The position numbers and the translations under genes were made by a program. Below, piece after piece: positions 47,478 through 55,828 of a stretch of 64,000 nucleotides of DNA. Within the stretch, counting starts at the first letter, position 1. Every line of letters begins with the position of its first letter. The stretch is from contig NZ_FNSY01000001.1 of assembly GCF_900105515.1 (NCBI RefSeq), forward strand, positions 806,001 through 870,000, given 5' to 3'. Origin of the DNA: Streptomyces sp. 2131.1. GTDB lineage: Bacteria; Actinomycetota; Actinomycetes; Streptomycetales; Streptomycetaceae. The notes under the pieces are model-generated. The model made no database searches. It was not told where the DNA came from and saw nothing but the letters and a program-made list of their open reading frames with translations.

Positions 47478-48671
47478 CTACTTGCGCAGCGCCGCTATGC
47501 CCTCGTAGCCGATCCGCGCGTGGTTCAGGGACTGCGCGGGGTCGGTGGAACTCGGTGCGTTGTCCTGCTCGACCATCGGGTTGCGGTACTGGGACCGGCC
47601 GACGCGGGAGAAGAACGTCCGGTAGTCGATGACTCCGGTGCCGAACGGAACCATGTCGTAGCCGTCGCCACTGGTGGTGTTGGCGACGCCGTCCTTGGCG
47701 TGGAACAGCGGGTAGCGCTTGTTGTTGCGGCGGACCAGGGCCGCCGGGTCGAAGACGTTCTCCCGCTGCGAGCCGTCGAGGGCGGTGTAGGTGTGGAACT
47801 TGTACTGGGCGACGTGCGCCCAGAAGACGTCCATCTCCAGCCAGACGGCCTTCGGATCGGTGACCTTCAGGAAGTATTCGAGCTTGCGGACGCCGGAGCT
47901 GCGGGTGGGCCGCCCCTGCGCGTCCAGCGGTCCGCCGTCGAGCAGGAAGCCGTAGGCCGCGTCGTGGTTGTGCGTGTACAGCTTGATGCCCGCCCGGCGC
48001 GCGATCTGCCCCAGGGCGTTCCACTTGTCGGCGGCCACGTCCCAGTCGGCCCGGTAGGCACTGCCGGTGGGGTCGCCGCCGGTGCCCATGTGCTCCATGC
48101 CGAGGATGTTCGCCATCTCCAGGTTCCGCTTGAATTCGTCCAGGTCGCTCTGGTTCAGGGGCCAGGACGACGGGATGAAGCCGTGGTTGCCCTGCGCGCG
48201 CAGGCCGTACTCGTCCAGCCAGGCGCGCAGCAGTTTCGCGCCCTCCACCGTCTGGAGGTTGCTGCCGCCGGGTGCGTTGGCGTGCTGGCCGTATCCGGCG
48301 AACTCGACCTGCCGGTAGCCGAAGCGGGCCAGCTGCTTGAAGACCTCGCGGAAGCCCGAGGGGAGACCGGTGCTGAGCGGGTCCCGGCCCGTGGCGTCGC
48401 GGACGGTGTACAGGATGATGCCCCGCTTGTCCGCGGGGACGAGTGCCTGCCCGTGGCCGTGACCCCGGCCGTGGTCGTGCCCGTGGCCGTGACCCCGGCC
48501 GTGGTCGTGCCCGTGGCCGGGGTGGGCGAAAGCGGGCGAGGCGCCGAAGACGGGCGCGGCGATCGCCGTCGCCGCGGCGGCGGTGCAGGTACTGAGAAAG
48601 CGCCGGCGGCTGACGCCGAGGCTGCGGCGCAGGCTGTCGTCCGTCGCGGGTGCGTCGTTGTACGCGGTCAT
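47478..48671 (-). CDS. TAT-exported TIM-barrel sugar isomerase-like protein with His-rich segment
   Basis: 397 residues. SRRRFLSTCTAAAATAIAAPVFGASPAFA is a twin-arginine signal. The mature N-terminus is a His-rich stretch (about residues 50-75) built from two copies of a 30-bp DNA unit encoding GHGHDHGRGH, a likely metal-binding tag. The rest is an AP-endonuclease-2-like barrel (RGIILYTVRDATG ... GYRQVEFAGYG ... WLEMDVFWAHVAQYK ... LFHAKDGVANT) with potential metal ligands Glu, Asp, His. It ends the ebo-like operon, 8 nt after the phosphodiesterase-like gene. Substrate unknown; a periplasmic sugar or cyclitol is plausible. Confidence 0.9.
   Translation of the reverse strand: MTAYNDAPATDDSLRRSLGVSRRRFLSTCTAAAATAIAAPVFGASPAFAHPGHGHDHGRGHGHGHDHGRGHGHGQALVPADKRGIILYTVRDATGRDPLSTGLPSGFREVFKQLARFGYRQVEFAGYGQHANAPGGSNLQTVEGAKLLRAWLDEYGLRAQGNHGFIPSSWPLNQSDLDEFKRNLEMANILGMEHMGTGGDPTGSAYRADWDVAADKWNALGQIARRAGIKLYTHNHDAAYGFLLDGGPLDAQGRPTRSSGVRKLEYFLKVTDPKAVWLEMDVFWAHVAQYKFHTYTALDGSQRENVFDPAALVRRNNKRYPLFHAKDGVANTTSGDGYDMVPFGTGVIDYRTFFSRVGRSQYRNPMVEQDNAPSSTDPAQSLNHARIGYEGIAALRK
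48450..48509. repeat. Two 30-bp tandem units encoding His-rich decapeptides
   Basis: Units start at 48450 and 48480 and are identical; a partial third follows at 48510. Each codes for ten residues with five His per unit. Confidence 0.9.
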
Positions 48672-48679
48672 GGTGGGTC

Positions 48680-50104
48680 CTACCTTCGTTCTGGGCTCGA
48701 CGGGTCCCCTGGGAGACCGGCCAGCGTGAGGAGCAGGGACTTCACTTCGGTGGCCCGGACGGGTCCGGTGAACGCGTGGGGGGTGGAGCAGAGGATGAGC
48801 GGACCTTCTTCGTCGCTCGGGGGGAGGCGGCCGTGGCTGCCCCGTATCGGTGAGGGGTCCAGCGGCACGACCGCCAGGCGGTAGCGCATGCCGAGCTTCT
48901 TGCGGGCGATGGCCGTGGCCGCCTTGACCCGGACGTACGGGTCCTCGGGGTCCATGAAGAGCTCGACGGGGTCGTAGCCGGGTTTGCGGTGGATCTCGAC
49001 GAGCTGCGCGAAGTCGGGTGCGCGGTCGTCGTCGAGCCAGTAGTAGTACGTGAACCAGGCGTCCGGGTCGGCGACGGCGACCAGCTCTCCGGAGCGGGGG
49101 TGGTCCAGACCGTGGGCCTTCTTGCCCTCGTCGTCGAGGAGGAGGTCGATGCCCGGGAGCCCGGCCAGGGCCTCACGGGCGGCTTCGATGTCTTCGGGCC
49201 GGCGTACGTAGACGTGCGCGATCTGGTGGTCGGCGACGGCGAAGGCCCTTGACGCCATCGGGTCCAGGTATTCCATGCCGTCCTGGGTGTGGACCTCCAG
49301 GAGGCCGGCGCGGCGCAACGCCCGGTTGATGTCGACGGGCCGGTCGACCCGGGTGATGCCGTACTCGGAGAGGGCGACGACGGTACGTCCCTCGCGGCGC
49401 GCGTCGTCCAGGAGCGGGGCCACCGCGCGGTCCAGGTCGGCCGCGGCCCGGAAGGCGCGCGGGTCGTCGGGGCCGTAGCGCTGGAGGTCGTAGTCGAGGT
49501 GCGGGAGATAGCAGAGGGCGAGGTCGGGGCGGCGGGTGTCCAGGATGTGGCGGGTGGCGTCGATGATCCACTGGGAGGAGACGAGGTCGGCGCCGGGCCC
49601 CCAGAAGTGGAAGAGGGGGAAGGTGCCCAGCTTGTCGGTGAGTTCGTCGTGGAGGGCCGGAGGGCGGGTGTAGCAGTCGGGTTCCTTGCGGCCGTCCGCG
49701 TAGTAGACGGGGCGGGGGGTGACGGTGTAGTCGGTGTCGGCCCCCATGGCGTACCACCAGCAGATGTTGGCCACCGTGTAGCCGGGGTGGGCGCGGCGGG
49801 CGGCGTCCCAGAGCCTGTCGCCGGTGACGAGTCCGTTGTGCTGGCGCCACAGCAGGACGTCGCCGAGTTCGCGGAAGTACCAGCCGTTGGCGACGATGCC
49901 GTGCTCGGCGGGGGTGGTGCCGGTGAGGAAGGTGGACTGGGCGGCGCAGGTGACGGCGGGCAGGACGGTGCCGAGCGGAGCCCGGGTACCGGACTGTCCC
50001 AGAGCCCTGAGGTGGGGCATGTGCTCGAGGAGGCGGGGGGTGAGCCCGACGACGTCGAGGACGAGGAGGGGTGTGGGCGGGGTGGCCGCCCCGGCGGTGG
50101 TCAT
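48680..50104 (-). CDS. Alkaline phosphatase/nucleotide pyrophosphatase-like protein of the ebo-type operon
   Basis: 474 residues from ATG 50104 (AAGGAG upstream), overlapping the EboE stop by 4 nt. The type I phosphodiesterase fold is clear: metal-binding Asp in LLVLDVVGLTP, nucleophile Thr in LPAVTCAAQSTFLTGTTPAEHGIVANGW, metal ligands in PHLDYDLQRYG and ADHQIAHVYV. No signal peptide, so it acts in the cytoplasm. A phosphodiesterase-like protein accompanies ebo genes in other bacteria and is sometimes called EboF; I am not sure enough of the naming to use the symbol. It could dephosphorylate a sugar or prenyl phosphate. Confidence 0.88.
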   Translation of the reverse strand: MTTAGAATPPTPLLVLDVVGLTPRLLEHMPHLRALGQSGTRAPLGTVLPAVTCAAQSTFLTGTTPAEHGIVANGWYFRELGDVLLWRQHNGLVTGDRLWDAARRAHPGYTVANICWWYAMGADTDYTVTPRPVYYADGRKEPDCYTRPPALHDELTDKLGTFPLFHFWGPGADLVSSQWIIDATRHILDTRRPDLALCYLPHLDYDLQRYGPDDPRAFRAAADLDRAVAPLLDDARREGRTVVALSEYGITRVDRPVDINRALRRAGLLEVHTQDGMEYLDPMASRAFAVADHQIAHVYVRRPEDIEAAREALAGLPGIDLLLDDEGKKAHGLDHPRSGELVAVADPDAWFTYYYWLDDDRAPDFAQLVEIHRKPGYDPVELFMDPEDPYVRVKAATAIARKKLGMRYRLAVVPLDPSPIRGSHGRLPPSDEEGPLILCSTPHAFTGPVRATEVKSLLLTLAGLPGDPSSPERR

Positions 50105-51276
50105 GGCAGCTCCTTGAGGCCGAGGTCGGTCAGGAGGTCGCGGGCGAGGGCGAGTTCGGCGGCGATGCCCTCGGCGAGCCGGCCGCGGGTGCGGGGGCGC
50201 AGCCCGGCGGGAAGCGCCTGCCAGGTGTACGTCTCGACCTCCAGGTGCCGGGTGAGCGGCCTGGCGCCGCCGACGAGCCGGGCCAGCGTGGCGCGGAGGA
50301 CGGGGAGTGTGGAGGTGAGCGGGGGTGCGGGCGGTGCGTGCAGCGGTACGTGGAAGTGGGCGCGCCACGGGGCGCTGTCGGGCAGGATCTCGCCGGTGAC
50401 GGCTTCGTCCAGGTCGTCGGTGCCACGCAGTCCGGCGGCGGTGGCGGTCCGGGTCTGGTGGAGGAAGCGTGGTTCGGCGAAGGCCGCGAGGGCGGTGCGC
50501 ACCTCGGGGAGATGCGGGTGTTCGGCGTGCAGGGCGGCGGAGAGCTGCGCCTTGACGGTGGGGATACCGGCGGCGGTGAGGGCGTCGATGGCGGTGTCCG
50601 GGTCTTCGAAGGACGTGGCGAGGTGGCAGGTGTCGACGCAGACGCCGATGCGCGGGTGGCCGACGGCGGTGAGGGGGGCGATGGCGTCGGCGGTGGTCTC
50701 CACGGTGCATCCGGGTTCGGGTTCGAGGCCGATCCGGATGGATTTGCCGGTGAGTTCGGCGAGGGCGTCGAGGCGTTCGCCGAGGGTGGTGAGCGCGTCG
50801 AGTGCGGTGCGAGCTGCTTCGGGATCGCCCGAGTACGGGGTGCGCCAGGCGAGGGGCAGGGTGGAGATGGTGCCCTCGGTGACGTCGTCGGGCAGGAGCG
50901 CCGCGAGCAGCCGGGCCAGGTCGGTGGTGTGGGTGAGGCGTTCGGGGTCCGTCCAGTCCGGCCTGTAGACGCGGTACTTGACCTCTTCGTCGCCGAAGCC
51001 CTCGTACGGGAAGCCGTTGAGGGTGACGACTTCGAGGCCGCGGCGGTCGAGCTCGGCGCGCAGGGAGCGCAGTCGCGAGGGGTCTTCGACAAGCGTGCGG
51101 GCTGCGTCCCGGGCGAGCCAGAGGCCGATGCCGATGCGGTCGCGCCCGAGCCTCCTGCGTACGGGCTCGCAGTGATCGCGGAGTTGGGCGAGGACGCCAT
51201 CCATGGTTTCGGCGGGGTGGACGTTGGTGCAGTACGCGAGGTGGACGACGGTTCCGTCGGGGTGGCGGAAGCGCAT
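50101..51276 (-). CDS. eboE: EboE-like TIM-barrel metabolite traffic protein
   Basis: 391 residues. A xylose-isomerase-like barrel with the EboE-type N-terminus (LAYCTNVHPAETMDGVLAQL) and GIGLWLARDAARTL, LNGFPYEGF, RIGLEPEPGC, VGVCVDTCHLATSFEDP and LKTVKAQLSAALHAEHP-like segments. Glu and Asp/His residues in these could hold a metal. In cyanobacteria EboE is part of a conserved set needed for moving a scytonemin precursor to the periplasm; its chemistry is not established. It starts 4 nt after the EboB stop, so the genes are coupled. Confidence 0.86.
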   Translation of the reverse strand: MRFRHPDGTVVHLAYCTNVHPAETMDGVLAQLRDHCEPVRRRLGRDRIGIGLWLARDAARTLVEDPSRLRSLRAELDRRGLEVVTLNGFPYEGFGDEEVKYRVYRPDWTDPERLTHTTDLARLLAALLPDDVTEGTISTLPLAWRTPYSGDPEAARTALDALTTLGERLDALAELTGKSIRIGLEPEPGCTVETTADAIAPLTAVGHPRIGVCVDTCHLATSFEDPDTAIDALTAAGIPTVKAQLSAALHAEHPHLPEVRTALAAFAEPRFLHQTRTATAAGLRGTDDLDEAVTGEILPDSAPWRAHFHVPLHAPPAPPLTSTLPVLRATLARLVGGARPLTRHLEVETYTWQALPAGLRPRTRGRLAEGIAAELALARDLLTDLGLKELP

Positions 51277-51280
51277 GGCG

Positions 51281-52129
51281 TCACTCCCCTCCGCGCAGGA
51301 TGGAGTTGCCCTCGTGGAGTGGTCGGGGTGCGGGGGCGTCGAGGTGGAGGCGGCCGCTCTGTCCGTAGAAGGCGACGGGGTTGCGCCAGAGGACCTGGTC
51401 GACGTCGTCGTCGGTGAAGCCGGCGGCGAGCATGGCGTCGGCCACCCGGCGGGTCTTCAGCGGGTCGCTTTTCCCCCAGTCGGCCGCGGAGTTGACGAGG
51501 ACCTTCCCGGTGCCGTGGCTCTTGAGGATCGCGATCATGCGGTCCTCGTCCATCTTGGTGTCGGGGTAGATGGAGAAGCCCGCCCAGCAGCCGCTGTCGA
51601 GGGCGTCCTTCACGGTCGTCTCGTTGAGGTGGTCGAGGAGCACCGCCTCGGGGTCGAGGTGGGACTCCCGGACGACGTCGATGGTGCGGCGCAGGCCGGT
51701 GAGTTTGTCGCGGTGCGGGGTGTGGACGAGGGCGGGCAGGCCGTGGTCGGCGGCGAGCTGGAGCTGGGCGGCCAGTGCGTGGTCCTCGGCCGGGGTCATC
51801 GAGTCGTAGCCGATCTCCCCGACGGCGACGACGGAGTCCTTGACGAGGTAGCGGGGCAGGGCGTCGAGGACGGGGGTGCAGCGGGGGTCGTTCGCCTCTT
51901 TGGGGTTGAGGGCGAGCGTGCAGTGGTGGGCGATGCCGTACTGGGCGGCGCGGAAGGGCTCCCACCCGAGGAGGCCGTCGAAGTAGTCGAAGAAGCTGGC
52001 CGGTGAGGTGCGGGGCTGGCCGAGCCAGAAGGAGGGTTCGACCAGTGCGCGGACCCCGGCGTCGTACATCGCCCGGTAGTCGTCCGTGGTGCGCGAGGTC
52101 ATGTGGATGTGGGGGTCGAAGATGCGCAT
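51281..52129 (-). CDS. eboB: TatD-family metal-dependent hydrolase (EboB-like)
   Basis: 282 residues from ATG 52129 (GGAGGAGA upstream), sharing one base with the EboA stop. TatD landmarks: the His pair IFDPHIHMTSR, Glu in VGEIGYDSMTPAEDH, HTPHRDKL and VNSAADWGKSDPL. TatD-like proteins are metal-dependent hydrolases of the amidohydrolase superfamily; in ebo clusters the EboB member acts on an unknown metabolite rather than DNA. The sequence has the longer TMSRTTDDYRAMYDAGVRALVEPSFWLG-type start seen in this branch. Confidence 0.87.
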   Translation of the reverse strand: MRIFDPHIHMTSRTTDDYRAMYDAGVRALVEPSFWLGQPRTSPASFFDYFDGLLGWEPFRAAQYGIAHHCTLALNPKEANDPRCTPVLDALPRYLVKDSVVAVGEIGYDSMTPAEDHALAAQLQLAADHGLPALVHTPHRDKLTGLRRTIDVVRESHLDPEAVLLDHLNETTVKDALDSGCWAGFSIYPDTKMDEDRMIAILKSHGTGKVLVNSAADWGKSDPLKTRRVADAMLAAGFTDDDVDQVLWRNPVAFYGQSGRLHLDAPAPRPLHEGNSILRGGE

Positions 52130-52797
52130 CAGGTCTCCTCCGTGGGGGCGGTGGGAGCGGTGGGCCCGGGTGCCGTGAGGGCGAGGACGTGGTGCAGGCC
52201 GGCGGGGACGGGGCGGCCGGCCGCGATGCGTTCGGACGCGAAGTCGGCGAGCATGCGGGCGAGTTCGGCGTCGCCGCGCGATCTCCGGGCCAGGTCGTCG
52301 ACGGCTTCGACGGGGACCCCGGTGAACAGGCACTTGAGGACGGCGTGGCGCCAGCCGTGCGGAGGGAGGTGGGCTGCGGCGTACGGGCCGACGGCTGCGG
52401 TGACGAGGGTGGTGTCGTTGGTGCGCAGGGCGTCCTCGACGAGGGGCAGGGCGGCCGGGCCTGGATCCAGTGCGGGCAGGGCCAGCAGGACGGCCCGGCG
52501 TTCGGCGGCGGTGCCCTGTTCGTAGAGGCGGGTCAGGGCCGGCAGGCCGGCTCGGGCCTCGACGAGCAGCAGGGCGCGTACGGAGTCGGCGTGTTCGAGT
52601 CCGCAGTGCCGGCCGGCGGCGGCGTACCTCAGCTCCCACGGCGGCACGGCGTAGCCGTCCGCGGGTGCGGTGTCCTTGTGGGCCGCGGCGTGGGCCGCCT
52701 CGGCGAGGGCTTCGTCGAGCCAGGCGCGCGCGGCTCCGCCGAGCAGGGTGTCGAGTTCCTCGCGGGTCAGGAGCGGGGTCTTCGGGGTGTGCGTCAC
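52129..52797 (-). CDS. eboA: EboA domain protein
   Basis: 222 residues from GTG 52797 (AAGGGA upstream). Mostly alpha-helical, with HEAT-like pairs (TRLYEQGTAAERRAVLLALPALDPGPAALPLVEDALRTND and HGWRHAVLKCLFTGVPVEAVDDL). The segments VLKCLFTGVP and LARMLADFASERIAAGRPVP match the EboA pattern. No catalytic motif and no membrane span, so a scaffold or carrier role is likely. It follows the 52819-53676 gene by 21 nt. Confidence 0.82.
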   Translation of the reverse strand: MTHTPKTPLLTREELDTLLGGAARAWLDEALAEAAHAAAHKDTAPADGYAVPPWELRYAAAGRHCGLEHADSVRALLLVEARAGLPALTRLYEQGTAAERRAVLLALPALDPGPAALPLVEDALRTNDTTLVTAAVGPYAAAHLPPHGWRHAVLKCLFTGVPVEAVDDLARRSRGDAELARMLADFASERIAAGRPVPAGLHHVLALTAPGPTAPTAPTEET

Positions 52798-52818
52798 GGT
52801 GTGCTCCCTTCGGCGGTC

Positions 52819-53676
52819 TCAGTGGTCCGACGGGCGGTGCTTGTTCAGGAAGTCGAGCGAGGAGCGGGCCAGTTCGGGGCCCGCGTGGGAGTGGCGGGGC
52901 AGTTCGACGACGGTGAGCCCGGCGTATCCGCTGCTTCCGAGGGCGTCGAGGGCGGCGAGGACGGGTGGGAAGTCGATCTCGCCGTCGCCGAAGGGCAGGT
53001 GTTCGTGGACGCCGCGCCGCATGTCCTCGATCTGTACGTGGCGCAGCCAGGGGGCGGCGTCGCGCACGCAGTCGACGGGCGGGGCGGGTTCCAGACACTG
53101 GCAGTGGCCGATGTCGAGGGTGAGGCCGAGGGGCTCGGGGTCACCGCTCAGCCTCCGGAAATGGTGGAAGTCGGCGAGGTTCGCGAGGAGGTGCCCGGGC
53201 TCCGGCTCGATCGCCAGGGGGACCCCGGTGCGCTCGGCGGCGCGGAGGACCGGGGCGAGGGCGCCGGTCAGCCGTTGCCAGGCGGCGTCGGGGGCCGTGC
53301 CCGGGGGCGTGAGGCCGCTGAAGCAGTGCACGGCGTGGGCGCCGAGGTCGGCGGCGACGTCGACGGCCCGGACGAGCAGGGCGGTCCTGGCCGCGCGGGC
53401 ATCGGGATCCGGGTCCAGGAGCGAGGGGCCGTGCTTGCGGCGCGGGTCCAGGACGTAGCGGGCGCCGGTCTCGACGGTGACGCCGAGCCCCAACTGCTGG
53501 AGGCGGTCCGCGACGCAGCGGGCGCGGGCGGCGAGGTCCGGGGACATCGGGTCGAGGTGCATGTGGTCGAGGGTCAGGCCGACGCCGTCGTAGCCGAGGT
53601 CGGCGAGGAGGGCGAGGGCGTCGTCCAGTCGGAGGTCGGTGAGTCCGTTGGTTCCATAGCCGAGACGGAGGGTCAT
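52819..53676 (-). CDS. TIM-barrel sugar-phosphate isomerase/epimerase-like protein
   Basis: 285 residues. AP-endonuclease-2/IolE-like barrel: LRLGYGTNGLTDLRLDDALALLADLGYDGVGLTLDHMH, LAIEPEPGHLL (metal Glu), GLTLDIGHCQCLE (Asp and His ligands), HVQIEDM and a final YAGLTVVELPRHSHAGPE. All four metal ligands of the family appear present. It overlaps the UbiA stop by 4 nt. An isomerase or epimerase in a cyclitol pathway fits its neighbours; this is inference. Confidence 0.9.
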   Translation of the reverse strand: MTLRLGYGTNGLTDLRLDDALALLADLGYDGVGLTLDHMHLDPMSPDLAARARCVADRLQQLGLGVTVETGARYVLDPRRKHGPSLLDPDPDARAARTALLVRAVDVAADLGAHAVHCFSGLTPPGTAPDAAWQRLTGALAPVLRAAERTGVPLAIEPEPGHLLANLADFHHFRRLSGDPEPLGLTLDIGHCQCLEPAPPVDCVRDAAPWLRHVQIEDMRRGVHEHLPFGDGEIDFPPVLAALDALGSSGYAGLTVVELPRHSHAGPELARSSLDFLNKHRPSDH

Positions 53677-54599
53677 GTGGGGCTCACCTTCCGGGAGAGG
53701 GCGCGTGCGAGTGGCACGAGGCCCATGACGGCGAGCGCGGAACCGGCGGCTCCCGCGCGTGCGGCGAGGGCGGCCTGGAGCGGGATCATCGCCCGGATGC
53801 CGCTGCCGACGGCGCGCTGGGTGAGGGGTGGCGACGGGTTGAGCGCGGCGTGCGCGAGGGGGCGTGCGGCGGTGCGGAGGTAGCCGCCGGTGAGCGCGGT
53901 GAGCAGCAGCCGGGCGGGGGCTGACCGAGGCGGGCGGACCGCACCGCCACTGACGGGAGCCGGCCGCTCGCCCACCACCGCGCCGCCGACCGCGGCGACC
54001 GCCGCGAGCGCCGCCAGGGGCGCGCCCGTGGAGCCGCCCTGCGCCTCGTGGCGCGAGACGGTGGTGACCGCGTAGGTGTGCGCGCTCAGCAGGCAGGCGG
54101 GCAGGGCTGCGGCGGTCAGCTCGGTCCGGGCGGGAAGGGCACGCCCCGGCCCCGCCCCGGTGGCCACCGCCCCGAGCGCCAGGTCGAGTCCGCGGGCCGC
54201 CGCCATCGCGGCCGGGCCCGCCGGGGTGTGCTTCAGCCGGAGGTCGTACGCCCAGACGGTGGCCGCGAGACCGGTGGCCACGCCCAGGGCCGGGCGGCCC
54301 GCGCGGGCGGCAAGGGCCAGGCCGGCCGCCGTCAGGGCGCCCGCAGCCGTGAGGGCCGCGCGCGGTGTGATCCGGCCCGAGGGGATCGGGCGGTGCGGGC
54401 GGTCGACGGCGTCCTCCTCGCGGTCGGCCCAGTCGTTGAGCGCCATGCCGGCCTCGTACAGGCAGAGCGAGGTGCCCATCGCCAGGGCGGTGGAGCGGTC
54501 GGGGCGCCGGCCGGCGGCGGCGGCGCCCGCGAGGGCGTCACCGGGCACGGTGAACAGCGCGGAAATCCGCAGGAGTTCCGCCCAGGCGCGGGCCGTCAC
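53673..54599 (-). CDS. eboC: UbiA-family prenyltransferase (EboC-like)
   Basis: 308 residues from GTG 54599, overlapping the inositol-phosphate synthase stop by 4 nt. About eight membrane helices. The first Asp-rich motif is NDWADREEDAVDRPHRPIPSG (NDxxDxxxD form), and the second region AYDLRLKHTP is also present. UbiA enzymes move prenyl groups to an acceptor in the membrane. In ebo clusters EboC is the conserved membrane component; its donor and acceptor are unknown. Confidence 0.9.
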   Translation of the reverse strand: MTARAWAELLRISALFTVPGDALAGAAAAGRRPDRSTALAMGTSLCLYEAGMALNDWADREEDAVDRPHRPIPSGRITPRAALTAAGALTAAGLALAARAGRPALGVATGLAATVWAYDLRLKHTPAGPAAMAAARGLDLALGAVATGAGPGRALPARTELTAAALPACLLSAHTYAVTTVSRHEAQGGSTGAPLAALAAVAAVGGAVVGERPAPVSGGAVRPPRSAPARLLLTALTGGYLRTAARPLAHAALNPSPPLTQRAVGSGIRAMIPLQAALAARAGAAGSALAVMGLVPLARALSRKVSPT

Positions 54600-55714
54600 C
54601 GGTCACCCCGCAGCCGCTCGGCGAAGGCCAGCAGCGCCAGGTACTGCTCGAAGAGCCCGGCCGGTCCCCCGTCCGGGTCCTTGAAGTAGAAGCCGAGTTC
54701 GGGCCGGGGGCCGGTCAGGCCCACCTCGTGGGCTCGGACCAGCAGCCGGGCCAGGTCGAGGACCAGGGGCGCGGCCAAGGCGGAGTCGCAGCCCTGCCAT
54801 GTGGTCTGGAGCACCATGCGGGTTCCGAGGAACCCGTCGAACGCGATGTGGTCCCAGGCGGTCTTCCAGTCGCCGAGTGCCGGGACGTCGTCGATGTGGA
54901 CCTCGCCCTCGGGGGCGGCGCCCAGGGTGTCGGCGAGGACGCGTTCCTTGCCGGCGTTCTTCGCCGCGGCGGCGGCCGGGTCGGCGAGCGCTGCCCCGTC
55001 CCCGCCGCCCAGCAGGTTGGTGCCGGACCAGGCCCGTACGGGCAGGGCGCGCTGGACGAACATCGGGGCGAGCACGGAGCGCAGCAGGGTCTGGCCCGTC
55101 TTGCCGTCGCGGCCGGCGTGCGGAAGCCGCGAGGCGGCGACGGCGTCCTGGAGGGCGGGTGCGCCCAGGCCGGTGGAGGGGGTGAAGTTCACGTACGGGC
55201 AGCCGGCCCGGAGCGCGGCGGCGGCGTAGAGCGAGCTGGCGGGCAGCCGTACGGCGTCGGGGGCGGGCGCGGGCTCGGTGGAGGAGACGTTGACGACGAC
55301 GGTCCTGGCCAGGCGGTTGCGGCTGCCGAAGTCCATGAGGTCGGCGGCGAACGCGGCGATGAGTTCCTCGTCGGTGCGGGTGTCGCCGGGGAGGGGCCCG
55401 CCGATGCGTATCTCCGCTTCGGCGGCGCCGAGTTCGGCCCGCACGGCCGACGGGAGGCCGTGCGGGAGCACTCCCCCGGCGGCCAGCGCCTCGGCCCGTT
55501 TCGGGAGGGGGCAGTCCAGGATGTCGTGGCCGCCGAATACGAGGGAGGTGACGGGTGGCAGGCCGCTTTCGGCGAAGGGAGCGGTCTCGGTGACCATCCC
55601 GACCGCCGGGTGGAGTCCCGCCGCGACCGCCGCACATCCCGCTGTGGCGGTGGTGGCGACGGAGCCGTGTGCTCCGATGAACCAGACTCCGGTACGAACG
55701 GCGGTTGCTGACAC
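54596..55714 (-). CDS. Inositol-3-phosphate synthase family protein
   Basis: 372 residues from GTG 55714 (GGGAGG upstream), the first gene of the eight-gene operon. It has the NAD-binding start VWFIGAHGSVATTATAGCAA and the family signature GRDGKTGQTLLRSVLAPMF, with later GTNLLGGGDG and WKTAWDHIAFDGFLG. This matches the shorter bacterial inositol-1-phosphate synthases, which cyclise glucose 6-phosphate. Streptomyces also carry a housekeeping copy elsewhere, so this is probably a dedicated paralogue. It stands where other ebo clusters have the dehydroquinate-synthase-like EboD, another sugar-phosphate cyclase. Confidence 0.92.
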   Translation of the reverse strand: MSATAVRTGVWFIGAHGSVATTATAGCAAVAAGLHPAVGMVTETAPFAESGLPPVTSLVFGGHDILDCPLPKRAEALAAGGVLPHGLPSAVRAELGAAEAEIRIGGPLPGDTRTDEELIAAFAADLMDFGSRNRLARTVVVNVSSTEPAPAPDAVRLPASSLYAAAALRAGCPYVNFTPSTGLGAPALQDAVAASRLPHAGRDGKTGQTLLRSVLAPMFVQRALPVRAWSGTNLLGGGDGAALADPAAAAAKNAGKERVLADTLGAAPEGEVHIDDVPALGDWKTAWDHIAFDGFLGTRMVLQTTWQGCDSALAAPLVLDLARLLVRAHEVGLTGPRPELGFYFKDPDGGPAGLFEQYLALLAFAERLRGDR

Positions 55715-55778
55715 GAGCTGCCTCCCTGACTGAGGGTTCTGGCTGGGCCGATCCGGTGGCGCTGTACGGGAGAGGGAG

Positions 55779-55812
55779 GGCGGCGGGCGGTCCTGCGGGC
55801 ACGCCCGCCGCC
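55779..55812 (-). terminator. Terminator after the multidomain ThuA gene
   Basis: Perfect 11-bp stem ggcggcgggcg / cgcccgccgcc with a 12-nt loop, 16 nt beyond the stop at 55829. It separates that gene from the eight-gene operon. Confidence 0.7.
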
Positions 55813-55828
55813 ATTGGGGGGGACCGCC

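Noticed and set aside
47478..55714. Interpreting the eight-gene operon as plain myo-inositol catabolism
   Set aside because: No inositol dehydrogenase, IolB, IolC or IolD homologue is in the operon, whereas EboA, EboE, TatD and UbiA proteins are, and these have no role in inositol catabolism.
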